Source: an uncultured Mailhella sp. (lineage in GTDB: Bacteria > Desulfobacterota > Desulfovibrionia > Desulfovibrionales > Desulfovibrionaceae). Taken from it: a stretch of DNA of 12,091 nt. Made by a program: the position numbers and the translations under genes. This document shows positions 1-7,785 of this stretch, in pieces (within the stretch, counting starts at the first letter, position 1; each line of letters begins with the position of its first letter). Under the pieces are notes generated by a model that saw nothing but the letters and a program-made list of their open reading frames with translations, ran no database searches and was not told the origin of the DNA. The stretch is taken from positions 6,398 through 18,488 of the forward strand of contig CAJTSU010000064.1 of assembly GCA_910579055.1 (NCBI GenBank), written 5' to 3'.

Positions 1-842
1 CCGCAGCCGGACAGGACGGCAGCCGCATTTTTCTGCAGCTGAGTCACGGCGGCCTGTGCTGCGAGGAAGCGCTGACGGGGCTTGTTCCCATTGGCCCCAG
101 CGACGCCGGGCATGCGCCGGAATATGCCGGGCGGTCCATGAGGCCGGATGAGATAAAACGTATGTCCGGGCTGTTTGCCGCAGCCGCCGGCCGTGCCCGG
201 GAGGCGGGTTTTGACGGTGTGGAGCTGCATATGGGGCATGGCTTTCTGCTCAGCGAATTTCTTTCTCCCTGCTTCAATCATCGGGAAGATGCCTATGGGG
301 GGTCGCAGGAGAACAGAACGCGTCTTGCCGTGGAAGTGATACAGGCCATACATGACGTCTGCGGTGAAGACTACCCCGTTATGGCCAAAATAAACGCGGA
401 AGACGGAATTGAAAACGGTCTTACGCCGGAACAGGCGCTTGTCTCCGCCCGGATGCTGGAAGCGGCCGGTCTTGCCGCTCTTGAGGTAAGCGGCGGCTTC
501 TGTTTCCGGAAAAAAGCCGTGGATACGCCTATGAAACCGGTTTTTCGCAATGATCCGGAAGGAGGCTGCTATTTTCGCAAAGTCACCCGCCGTTTTCATG
601 CCGAACTCAATATTCCCGTCATCATGGTGGGGGGCATACGCGGCATCGAAACCGCGGAGGAAATTCTTGAGCGTGATGAGGCGGATATTGTGAGCATGTG
701 CCGCCCGCTTATCCGCACTCCGTCTCTGGCCCGTAGATGGCGTGCCGGGGAACGCATTCCTTCGGACTGTCTTTCCTGCAACCGTTGCGTTGCTCTTTCC
801 CGTACAGCCGCAGGGCTTGGATGCCCTGTTGCACATCCATAA
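1..842 (+). CDS. OYE-family NADH:flavin oxidoreductase with [4Fe-4S] motif (5' end outside window)
   Basis: This is the 3' part of an old-yellow-enzyme family protein. The reading frame is open from base 3, giving 279 visible residues, and the true start lies upstream of the window. Seen: a substrate-binding HxxH pair (H76, H79 of the visible part) in a GVELHMGHGF context, the YGGSQENR flavin-barrel signature, and a phosphate-binding VGGIRG loop near the C-terminus. At the extreme end, C256, C259, C262 and C274 are spaced C-x2-C-x2-C-x11-C like the [4Fe-4S] site of trimethylamine dehydrogenase and 2,4-dienoyl-CoA reductase. The protein stops right after this motif, so the C-terminal pyridine-nucleotide domain of those enzymes is absent. 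The position of the usual proton-donor Tyr is Phe81. It lies 118 bp upstream of the TRAP permease on the same strand. Known role of the family: FMN-dependent reduction of activated C=C bonds. The substrate here is unknown. Confidence 0.9.
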   Translation, partial: AAGQDGSRIFLQLSHGGLCCEEALTGLVPIGPSDAGHAPEYAGRSMRPDEIKRMSGLFAAAAGRAREAGFDGVELHMGHGFLLSEFLSPCFNHREDAYGGSQENRTRLAVEVIQAIHDVCGEDYPVMAKINAEDGIENGLTPEQALVSARMLEAAGLAALEVSGGFCFRKKAVDTPMKPVFRNDPEGGCYFRKVTRRFHAELNIPVIMVGGIRGIETAEEILERDEADIVSMCRPLIRTPSLARRWRAGERIPSDCLSCNRCVALSRTAAGLGCPVAHP

Positions 843-960
843 GATATTCATCCGGCATATCCCAGCCCTGAAATTTTGCGGAGTTTGCAGAACAGAAAGC
901 GCCGAAGGCGCAAGCGCAACCGGGACATGACACAGCCGATTCAAAATCACAGGAGACGCC

Positions 961-2835
961 ATGACACTTACGAGAAAAACGCTGGCTCCTGCCGCCACCA
1001 TAATGGCCGTTATTCTTTGCGCCTTCCAGATATATGCCACCGGCGGCATCGGTGTGCTGGAAGCTCCCGTACTCCGGGCTGGGCATCTGAGCATGATTCT
1101 GTTTCTTGCATTTTTGTGGATCCCCCCCATGAAATCGCGAGATCCCGCCTGGGTGGTAGTTCTGGACATCATGCTGGCGCTCGCTGCCATGGCGGTACTG
1201 GGATATATCCTTTATGATCTTGAGGCCATACTCAATCATATGCGCTATGTGGATGAAATTTCCCCCGTGGCAATGGCGTTCGGGACGCTGTGCATGCTTC
1301 TGGTGCTTGAAGCCACGCGCAGGCTTTCCGGCTGGCCCCTGGTCATTGTGGCGACGTCGTTCATTGCCTACGCCATGTTCGGCGAATATATGCCCATCAG
1401 TATGCGGCATGACCCCATCACCTATGATCGTTTCATTGAAACCATGTTTCTGCTGACGGACGGCATTTACGGCATCTCGCTTTCCACCGCCTGCACCATG
1501 ATCTTCGCGTTCTGCATGTTCGGAGCTTTTCTGGAAGTTTCCACCATGAACAGTGTATTCATGGAGCTGTCCTGTCTGTTTACCAGAAAATCCAGGGGAG
1601 GCCCGGCCAAGGTATCCATTTTCGCCTCGGCTCTGTTCGGTTCCATTTCCGGTTCCGCGCCGGCCAACGTCTACGCCACCGGCGTGTTCACCATTCCTCT
1701 CATGAAGCGTGTTGGTTATCGTCCCGCTTTTGCCGGGGCGGTAGAGGCCACGGCCTCTACCGGCGGCCAGATTATGCCGCCCGTCATGGGCGCGGCCGCC
1801 TTCATCATGGCCGACCTTACCGGCCAGGGCTATCTGGCGGTAATCAAGGCGGCCCTTCTTCCCGCCGTTCTTTACTATCTGGCGCTGTGGATCATGATCC
1901 ATTTTGAAGCATGCAAGTACAATCTCGGCACCATTCCGCCGGAAGATGTGCCGGATAAAAAGAGCGTGATCCGCCGCCTGTATTACCTGCTGCCCATCGG
2001 TCTTCTCATTTTGCTGCTGCTTTCCGGCCGTTCCGTGAACTTTGCGGCCTTCGGCACCACACTGTTCATTGTGCTGCTGGGCATGTGCGCCGCCGCCACC
2101 CGTTTTACCCCCGCGCGATTCCTGCTGGCGCTGAAAGTGACCGCGCGCAACGCTCTCATGGTTTCCACCTGTTGCGCATGCGCGGGTATTGTGGTGGGCT
2201 GCATCACCGCCACCGGCATAGGCTTCAAGTTCATCAACATCATCACATCCCTTGCGGACAATAACCTTGTCCTCATGATGATTGTCCTTATGATGACCTG
2301 CATTGTGCTGGGTATGGGAGTTCCCACCACGCCAGCCTATATCATTGTGGCCACGCTGGGCGCTCCCGTGCTTGTCAAGATGGGCGTGCCCGTCATCGCG
2401 GCCCATATGTTCGTGTTCTACTACGCCATTCTTTCCGTTGTCACGCCTCCAGTCTGTCTGGCGGCGTTTTCCGGCGCGGCGATTGCCGAAGCCGACGCCA
2501 TGCGTACCGGCTTCATTGCCATGAAACTCGCCGTCGTGGCCTTTATTGTTCCGTTTTTTTTCGTACTCCAGCCCTCGCTGCTTATGCAGGGATCGGCCAT
2601 GGACGTGACCCAGGCCTGCGTGACTTCCATCATCGCCATGTACGCTCTGGCCGGATCCATGCAGGGTTATCTGCTAATTACGGCCAATATTATCGAGCGT
2701 GCGGTTCTGCTGACAGGCGGCCTGACCATGCTCTACCCGGGAACCATAACCGACCTTGTCGGCCTGGGCTGTCTGATCGGCGTGCTGGCTCTTCAGCTTG
2801 CCCGCAGAAAACTTGCTCATACCGCTGCCGTATAA
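961..2835 (+). CDS. TRAP transporter fused permease (DctQM type, TAXI-associated)
   Basis: A 624-residue integral membrane protein, the length expected for TRAP permeases in which the small (4-TM) and large (12-TM) subunits are fused. The N-terminal ~200 residues supply the DctQ-like helices. The DctM-like part has the conserved pair of loops: GSISGSAPANVYATG (about 227-241) with TASTGGQIMPPVMGAAAF (264-281) in the first half, and LGMGVPTTPAYIIVA (450-464) with VVTPPVCLAAF (493-503) in the second. These re-entrant hairpins carry the cation and substrate sites in TRAP transporters. The start has an AGGAG at 951-955, five bases upstream. With the solute-binding protein at 3791-4780 it makes a complete sodium-coupled importer for an organic acid. 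The substrate cannot be read from the permease. Confidence 0.95.
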   Translation: MTLTRKTLAPAATIMAVILCAFQIYATGGIGVLEAPVLRAGHLSMILFLAFLWIPPMKSRDPAWVVVLDIMLALAAMAVLGYILYDLEAILNHMRYVDEISPVAMAFGTLCMLLVLEATRRLSGWPLVIVATSFIAYAMFGEYMPISMRHDPITYDRFIETMFLLTDGIYGISLSTACTMIFAFCMFGAFLEVSTMNSVFMELSCLFTRKSRGGPAKVSIFASALFGSISGSAPANVYATGVFTIPLMKRVGYRPAFAGAVEATASTGGQIMPPVMGAAAFIMADLTGQGYLAVIKAALLPAVLYYLALWIMIHFEACKYNLGTIPPEDVPDKKSVIRRLYYLLPIGLLILLLLSGRSVNFAAFGTTLFIVLLGMCAAATRFTPARFLLALKVTARNALMVSTCCACAGIVVGCITATGIGFKFINIITSLADNNLVLMMIVLMMTCIVLGMGVPTTPAYIIVATLGAPVLVKMGVPVIAAHMFVFYYAILSVVTPPVCLAAFSGAAIAEADAMRTGFIAMKLAVVAFIVPFFFVLQPSLLMQGSAMDVTQACVTSIIAMYALAGSMQGYLLITANIIERAVLLTGGLTMLYPGTITDLVGLGCLIGVLALQLARRKLAHTAAV

Positions 2836-2860
2836 CAAGCTTTCGGCTGCGGAACTATAA

Positions 2861-2866
2861 AAGGAG
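2861..2866 (+). promoter_or_regulatory. Ribosome binding site of the amidohydrolase-like gene
   Basis: A full AAGGAG lies six bases before the ATG at 2873, in the 37-bp gap after the permease stop codon. It fixes this start and supports translation as part of the same transcript. Confidence 0.8.
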
Positions 2867-2872
2867 TTTGCC

Positions 2873-3715
2873 ATGATCATTGATTTCCGCCTCCGCCCTC
2901 CGGTCAAGCCTTACCTGTCCGGCAAGATGTATAATCTGGAGCGCAACAAGCGCCTCAGTGAATCCATGGGCATGTACCAGCCGCCTTCGGTTCTGAATTA
3001 TTCCATGGACATGCTGCTGGATGAAATGGATGAAGCCGGCGTAACCATCGGTGTGGTGCCCGGCCGGGAGAGCAATCCCGGCATGGGGGATGCTACCTGT
3101 GAGGAAGTGACCTCCATCGTTCAGTCGCATCCTGACAGATTTGTGGGAATAGCCGGAGTGGATCCCACCAGACCTGACGAGGCGGTTTCCCGTATTGAGC
3201 GCTTTGTACTCAAAGGCATCCTCAAGGCCGTATGTCTTGAACCCGGCGCGCTTCCCCACCCCTTATACGGCGATGATCGCATTCTGTACCCCGTTATTGA
3301 ATACTGCGCGTTCAGGAATATACCCGTCATGATGATGTTGGGCGGCAATGCCGGGCCGGATGTGAGCTATACCAGCCCTGTGCAGATCGATCATGTGGCG
3401 GCGGATTTCCCTGATACGCGTTTCATCATTTCCCACGGAGGCTGGCCCTGGGTGCAGGAAGTGCTGCATGTGGCCTTCCGTCGTCCGAATATCTATATTT
3501 CGCCCGACATGTACCTGTTCAATATGCCAGGCTGGCAGGACTATGTGACCGCCTGCAATTTCTTCCTGCAGGATCGCTTCCTTTTCGGAACCGCCTATCC
3601 CTTCCTGCCGCTCAAGGGGTGTGTGGAGCATTTTATGAAGCTGCCGTTCAAACCTGAAGTGCTGCCCAAGCTTCTGTACAGGAATGCGGCCGCTCTTCTG
3701 AATATCGACTGCTGA
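2873..3715 (+). CDS. Amidohydrolase-fold (amidohydrolase 2, PF04909-like) protein with degenerate metal site
   Basis: A 280-residue soluble TIM-barrel protein resembling the amidohydrolase-2 family (ACMSD, gamma-resorcylate decarboxylase, 2-pyrone-4,6-dicarboxylate lactonase). Family landmarks are recognisable: N-terminal MIIDFRLRPP, a HPDRFVGIAGVDP segment at 86-98, FIISHGGWPW (184-193), and FLFGTAYPF (236-244). The metal ligands are largely missing. The N-terminal HxH is R6-x-R8, the strand-5 His position (in PVMMMLGG) reads Leu156, and the C-terminal catalytic Asp of FGSDYPF is Ala241. Only the strand-6 His (H188) remains. The length is near normal and the frame is intact, so this is not simple decay. 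It sits between the permease and the binding protein of a TRAP transporter, suggesting that it acts on, or senses, the imported compound. It may be a metal-independent enzyme or a non-catalytic binder; function unassigned. Confidence 0.85.
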   Translation: MIIDFRLRPPVKPYLSGKMYNLERNKRLSESMGMYQPPSVLNYSMDMLLDEMDEAGVTIGVVPGRESNPGMGDATCEEVTSIVQSHPDRFVGIAGVDPTRPDEAVSRIERFVLKGILKAVCLEPGALPHPLYGDDRILYPVIEYCAFRNIPVMMMLGGNAGPDVSYTSPVQIDHVAADFPDTRFIISHGGWPWVQEVLHVAFRRPNIYISPDMYLFNMPGWQDYVTACNFFLQDRFLFGTAYPFLPLKGCVEHFMKLPFKPEVLPKLLYRNAAALLNIDC

Positions 3716-3778
3716 AAGCGGCATGGCGGAGGAGCTGTGCCTCCACCTTCGTTCTTCTGTCTCCGGAAACCTTCAGAC

Positions 3779-3784
3779 AAGGAG
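3779..3784 (+). promoter_or_regulatory. Ribosome binding site that sets the solute-binding protein start
   Basis: AAGGAG is placed six bases before the ATG at 3791. The same frame is open further upstream to an ATG at 3737, but that start would put 18 extra residues ahead of the signal peptide and has no such site at the right distance, so 3791 is preferred. Confidence 0.8.
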
Positions 3785-3790
3785 TACTCC

Positions 3791-4780
3791 ATGAACAAAA
3801 CGATGAAAGCCGCAGTCCTGTCCATACTGTGCGCGGGGCTTCTCGCCTCTTCCTTTGCCGAAGCCGCTCCCCGGAAACTCAGAGCCGTCAGCGGCACTGT
3901 GGGCGGCGTGTGGTATGTAGGGCAGAGCGCCATGGGCAAGGAACTGACCAGAGCCTTCCCCGGGCTGGAATACAATCTGGTCGCGGGAGGGTCTGTGGGC
4001 AATCCCATCCGCATTAACGGCGGCGACGGGGATATTTCTCTTACCCAGAAAACCAACGCCATAGCCTGTCAGGTTCCTTCCGATCCTTACAAGAAAAAGC
4101 TGGAGAAAGTTCGTTCGCTCGGGGTCATCGGCGATAGTACGCCCCTGTATATTGTCGTGCGTGATGATTTCCCTGTCCGGACGCTTGACGAGCTTGCCGA
4201 AAAGAAGTCGGCTGTGCGCCTGTCCACGGGGCCCAACGGCACCACCAGCCAGTCTTTCGGCAAGTGGGCGCTTGAAGCGTACGGCATTTCCTTTGACGAT
4301 ATCAAACGCTGGGGAGGACGCCTGTTCACCAACAACTATGATGACGTGTGCAACATGGTGAAGGATGGCCAGATCGACATGTTTTTCTTTGTCGGCCCCG
4401 GTGAAGCGGGCTGGATTCGTGACGCGTCGCTTGGCGTGAAACTGCGCCTGATTCCCATTCCTGCGGACAAGGCTGAGGAACTGGAGAAGAAGTACGGACT
4501 CAGCGCCGCGGTGCATTCCGGCTCCATGTATGACGGCAAGCTGAGTGAAGGAAAGGATGTTCCCACGGTGGGCGATACTTCTGAATTCATTGTCCGGGGG
4601 GATATGCCCGATCAGGATGTGTATGACATCCTCAAGGCCTGTTTTGACAGCTGGGACAACGTGGTTCTTGCCTATCCCGCATGGAAGAGCTTTACCAGAG
4701 AGAACGCCTGGAAGAATACCGGCCTGCCTTTACACCCCGGAGCTGAAAAATTCTACAGGGAATACGGCGGAATGAATTGA
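3791..4780 (+). CDS. TAXI-family TRAP transporter solute-binding protein
   Basis: A 329-residue exported protein that captures the substrate in the periplasm and delivers it to the fused permease at 961-2835. The N-terminus is a classical Sec signal: MNKTMK, a hydrophobic stretch to about residue 22, and an AEA-AP signal peptidase I site near residue 25. Directly after comes the TAXI (NMT1_3-like) pattern: LRAVSGTVGGVWY, later PGLEYNLVAGGSVGNPIRINGGDGDISLTQ, and a central VRLSTGPNGTTSQ segment. These match the domain that defines TAXI TRAP systems, as opposed to the DctP type. The Cys in the leader is not in an acceptable lipobox, so a soluble periplasmic protein is expected. The gap from the amidohydrolase-like gene is 75 bp. 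It is the last gene of the cluster and faces the 3' end of mcrC. Confidence 0.95.
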   Translation: MNKTMKAAVLSILCAGLLASSFAEAAPRKLRAVSGTVGGVWYVGQSAMGKELTRAFPGLEYNLVAGGSVGNPIRINGGDGDISLTQKTNAIACQVPSDPYKKKLEKVRSLGVIGDSTPLYIVVRDDFPVRTLDELAEKKSAVRLSTGPNGTTSQSFGKWALEAYGISFDDIKRWGGRLFTNNYDDVCNMVKDGQIDMFFFVGPGEAGWIRDASLGVKLRLIPIPADKAEELEKKYGLSAAVHSGSMYDGKLSEGKDVPTVGDTSEFIVRGDMPDQDVYDILKACFDSWDNVVLAYPAWKSFTRENAWKNTGLPLHPGAEKFYREYGGMN

Positions 4781-4856
4781 CGCCTTATGGCGGAGTTTGT
4801 GGATATGGATATCCCTGTGCGCCGGATTGGTAAAGGTAGCATGTCCACGGCTGGAT

Positions 4857-4909
4857 CGCTCGCGCCTCCGGCGGCCAAGGTGAGTATCAACACTATTCTG
4901 GAACAGAGC
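4857..4909 (+). repeat. Dispersed intergenic repeat, copy A
   Basis: A 53-bp element beginning CGCTCGCGCCTCCGGCGG. It aligns without gaps to the reverse complement of 11987-12039 with about 45 of 53 identical bases by manual count; the first 18 are identical. It contains a short CGCC-TCC-GGCG inverted repeat. It lies in the convergent gap between the solute-binding protein and mcrC. Similar GC-rich intergenic repeats are common in Desulfovibrionaceae genomes (general knowledge, not checked here). Confidence 0.75.
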
Positions 4910-5030
4910 CTCTGAAAACGGCAAATGCAAGAATGGCCCTGTGCAGCGCTCTGGAGACGGCATATGAGCTGTGACATGGGCGAATCTGGACGCATTCGGA
5001 GGAAGATGTCCGGCCTGTGGATGGCATGCT

Positions 5031-6401
5031 TCATGTCCCGCCAGGGAGGAGGACGGCATGTCCGTGTTTGTCGGCATCCGGAGCGCTGTCTATCCGCGCG
5101 AGCCATTCCGCCAGACCGCACGCATCATGTTCCAGATCATAGGTCAGAACGTGAAGCATGGAACGTTCGCGGCGGAAGTGGAAAACGGGAAGCGCGCGCG
5201 TTGTCACAGCGGGGTAAATGAGAAAGCTGTGCCTGACGCTTTGCTCCCGCAGGCAGGTTTCCGTATAGGCGAACAACTGGTACATGTCGTGCGGCGAAAT
5301 GTCATTGCTGTTCTCCATGATCTTCCATTTGGTATCGGCAAGGCAGGCTTTTCCCGCGCGGGTAAACAGCAAATCGGGCCGGAGAGGCACAGCGGGCAGG
5401 TTATGATGCTCTTCCACCAGAAAGTGTCCGGAAGCCTGTGCGGTCATGTTCCAGCCGCGCAATCGTGCCGCTTTTCCCAGCATTTGCGCCACATGACGCT
5501 CAAAAAGGTACGGCAGGGAAAACAGCAGGGAAATACAGCGCAGTTCTCCGCTTTGCGGGGCGGGGGACAGGCCGCACAGGAGCAGACGGCACCAGGCAAG
5601 CGCCGGGGTATAATGCGCGAGGTTCCTGTCTTTACGGCAGGAGGCGAGATCCGCGCGTATCCGGCGGGATGCGGAGACGGCATGAAATGCGTCCAGAAGC
5701 ATGCGTGCGGCACGCCGGTTCGATGCCGTGCCGCTCAGCCGGAGAGCAAGAAGCAGCGTGCGCTTGATCAGCCGGTTTTCCGGCCTGTCCTGCAGGAACT
5801 CGTCATGTTGAACGTAAAACCGATCCCGATGCGCAGCATGCAGGCGGATATGTTCCTGTAAAAGCAGCTTGCCGCGCAGGAACGTTTCTCCGCTTTCCGT
5901 GGAAAGGTAGTCGCAGCATATGCCCTTGCGGATCAACGAGCCTGTTTCTTGCAGAAAACGGGAAAGGAAAATCTCCAGCAGGGGAAGATCGGCATGGCCC
6001 AGCGTCGCGTCAGGCAGGGAACGAAAGGGAAAATCGGGCAGGGTACGCAACATGTTGAGCAGAATAGCCCGGCTTCGCCCGCGCAAGGCCGGGTCGTCGA
6101 CAGGAAAGAGCTTGGGCAGAATTTCAAGGCAGCGGCCGGAAGGAAGCAGGACAACACCGGCATAACATTGAGTCTGTAGGGCTTCCTTTCCTCCGTGCGC
6201 GCACAGCCGGAAGGCCGGAGCTGTTTCCGCCTCGTCGGAAAGGTTGAACGGCAACTGAGCGCGGCCCTGCCTCCGGGAGATCGCCAGCTGTTTCAGGGCG
6301 GTGAAATCCCTGCCCGTGACGGTTATGCCGTCCCGCTCCCGTGCGGCGCAGTTCCGGGAAGGGGTGACATATTCATATTCTCTGACAAACAGGGGTTCCA
6401 T
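5031..6401 (-). CDS. mcrC: McrC-family nuclease subunit of a type IV restriction system
   Basis: McrC is the endonuclease partner of the McrB GTPase. It cuts modified DNA once McrB has bound and translocated. With the chosen start (MEPLFVREYEYV) it is 456 residues, longer than E. coli McrC (348) but usual for extended McrC proteins. The PD-(D/E)xK core is visible near the C-terminal third: RPDLLF with D343, then ADTKWK with D356 and K358, followed by the family's DMYQLFAY block. YLFERHV before the core is another McrC landmark. The start is ambiguous: the frame is also open to an ATG at 6434, which would overlap mcrB by 26 bp and add 11 residues. I prefer 6401 because the MxPLxxxEYE opening is typical of McrC and because it follows the mcrB stop by 7 bp, fitting translational coupling. 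It converges on the TRAP cluster. Confidence 0.92.
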   Translation of the reverse strand: MEPLFVREYEYVTPSRNCAARERDGITVTGRDFTALKQLAISRRQGRAQLPFNLSDEAETAPAFRLCAHGGKEALQTQCYAGVVLLPSGRCLEILPKLFPVDDPALRGRSRAILLNMLRTLPDFPFRSLPDATLGHADLPLLEIFLSRFLQETGSLIRKGICCDYLSTESGETFLRGKLLLQEHIRLHAAHRDRFYVQHDEFLQDRPENRLIKRTLLLALRLSGTASNRRAARMLLDAFHAVSASRRIRADLASCRKDRNLAHYTPALAWCRLLLCGLSPAPQSGELRCISLLFSLPYLFERHVAQMLGKAARLRGWNMTAQASGHFLVEEHHNLPAVPLRPDLLFTRAGKACLADTKWKIMENSNDISPHDMYQLFAYTETCLREQSVRHSFLIYPAVTTRALPVFHFRRERSMLHVLTYDLEHDACGLAEWLARIDSAPDADKHGHAVLLPGGT

Positions 6402-6408
6402 GATGGGG

Positions 6409-7785
6409 TCAGCGTCCTGCTTCAGCCGGGTCATAAATGGCGATGTAGGCTCTGGCGTTCAGCAGCGCGTCTTTGTTGAGACTTCGGCGGGGCGGCAGGG
6501 TTCCGCCCGCTTCCTCGCCGAACAGCCGGACGCCGCAGTCCTCCTCCACCAGAAGGCAGAGTTCATCCATGCCTTGCATTTTCTGGTTGTCTCCCAGCAC
6601 AAGACGGATTTTTTCCCAGTCATCGAAGAAATATTCTTCCAGCAGGGGGATGATTTTCTTTGAGAAAACTTCGGCCAGATCGTCCACATTGCGGACGCAC
6701 AGAAAATAGGCATGGCCAATGGCGTGTTCCTTGTCGTACAGCACTTCGATGCGCTCATTCAGCACTCTCAGCAGGCGTTCGAGATTGATGCCCTCGATGA
6801 ACATCCCTTCCAGAACCGAGGGATCGGGATCTATCCGCTCAAAGGAAAAGCGGCGGCGCAGCGCGGTATCCATAAGGGCAAGGGAACGGTCGGCGGTGTT
6901 CATGGTGCCCATGAGGTAAAGGTTTCCGGGCACGCTGAAGTCCTCGCCGGAATAGGGCAGCGTTACATTCATGGCGTCTTCCGCGCCTTCGCGTTTGCTA
7001 CTCTCGATAAGACTGATAAGTTCACCGAAAATCTTTGAAATGTTGCCCCGGTTGATTTCATCGATCAACAGCGCGTATTTTTTGTCCGGGTGTTCACGGG
7101 CCTGTGCGCAGATACGCTTGAACAGGCCGTCCCGCAGGGCATATTCCGCATCTTCGTCCGTATCCTCGTCCGCGAACACGGGGCGGATGCCTTCCACAAA
7201 TTCCTCATAGCTGTAGCTTTGATGAAACGTCACGCAGGCATAGCGCTTTTCCTCATGCCCGGAGGCGAGCGGTTCCTGACCGAGCTTGTCAAGCAGCTCC
7301 ATCGCGCCGGGCGCTTCATCTTCCCAGCCCGGCAGCAGCGTCCAGGTGGATGCGCCGTCATTCAGCTTGTCAAACAGGATAGGTGGATATTTGTGTGCAA
7401 GATGAACGGTTTTTGAGTCTGTGGGAGAATGAATCTGAAGATTGTTCCACAGGCGGGCATGAGTCAGTTTGCCCTCTGTGCAGCGGTATTTTGCGTCTAT
7501 CAGCGGGTGACTGCGCAGATGGGGAACCGTGGCGGAATCGCCCAGTTCATGCAGCGCGGCACAGATGACATCCCGCCAGATAACGGGGTGAACCAGGCGT
7601 TCAAGGCGCTGCGCCTCACTTTCCTTTTCCTGATGGTCGGTGAAATGCTCCCTGAGGATATGCAGCGCTTGCCTCGTTTTGCCCGTGCCCGGAGGGCCAT
7701 AGAAAATGGTGTTCAGAGCTGGAGGGAAAGGGACGGAAAGCGGCATTCCCGCCGGGGAGAGAGCTTCCGAAAGTGAAGCGGGCAT
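6409..7785 (-). CDS. mcrB: McrB-family AAA+ GTPase of a type IV restriction system
   Basis: A 458-residue AAA+ protein of the McrB branch, the GTP-driven motor that activates McrC. Seen: Walker A GPPGTGKT at 30-37, Walker B LLIDEINRGNISKIFGEL at 239-256, the McrB signature MNTADRS at 295-301, and the arginine-rich ALRRRF at 308-313. A VTFHQSYSYEEFVEGIRP block (185-202) is typical of the family. The N-terminal DNA-binding domain of E. coli McrB is absent, since Walker A starts at residue 30. Instead there is a stretch of about 130 residues between Walker A and the VTFHQS strand that contains VIWRDVICAALHELGDSATV and LTHARLWNNLQIHSP, resembling a winged helix. The start has GAGG five bases upstream. 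It is followed immediately by mcrC in one operon. Bilateral neighbours are metabolic, so mcrBC looks like an inserted defence pair. Confidence 0.93.
   Translation of the reverse strand: MPASLSEALSPAGMPLSVPFPPALNTIFYGPPGTGKTRQALHILREHFTDHQEKESEAQRLERLVHPVIWRDVICAALHELGDSATVPHLRSHPLIDAKYRCTEGKLTHARLWNNLQIHSPTDSKTVHLAHKYPPILFDKLNDGASTWTLLPGWEDEAPGAMELLDKLGQEPLASGHEEKRYACVTFHQSYSYEEFVEGIRPVFADEDTDEDAEYALRDGLFKRICAQAREHPDKKYALLIDEINRGNISKIFGELISLIESSKREGAEDAMNVTLPYSGEDFSVPGNLYLMGTMNTADRSLALMDTALRRRFSFERIDPDPSVLEGMFIEGINLERLLRVLNERIEVLYDKEHAIGHAYFLCVRNVDDLAEVFSKKIIPLLEEYFFDDWEKIRLVLGDNQKMQGMDELCLLVEEDCGVRLFGEEAGGTLPPRRSLNKDALLNARAYIAIYDPAEAGR

Noticed and set aside
899..911. GCGCC-GAA-GGCGC hairpin between the OYE gene and the permease
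   Set aside because: Short 5-bp stem with no T-run; not enough to call a terminator or attenuator.
709..2406. A 565-residue minus-strand open frame opposite the TRAP permease
   Set aside because: Its translation is a His/Gly/Arg-rich, low-complexity sequence with no domain, fully antisense to a well-supported membrane protein; a shadow of GC-rich codon use.
3263..3724. Minus-strand frame opposite the amidohydrolase-like gene as an alternative explanation for its degenerate motifs
   Set aside because: The plus-strand frame has a ribosome binding site, full family-length homology pattern and operon context; the minus frame has none.
4781..5030. Search for an intrinsic terminator in the convergent gap between the solute-binding protein and mcrC
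   Set aside because: Only weak palindromes (for example GGATATGGATATCC at 4801) and the CGCC-TCC-GGCG core of repeat A were seen, none followed by a T-run.
4971..5861. A 296-residue plus-strand open frame opposite the 3' part of mcrC
   Set aside because: No recognisable domain, and the opposite strand encodes the McrC nuclease core in the same place.
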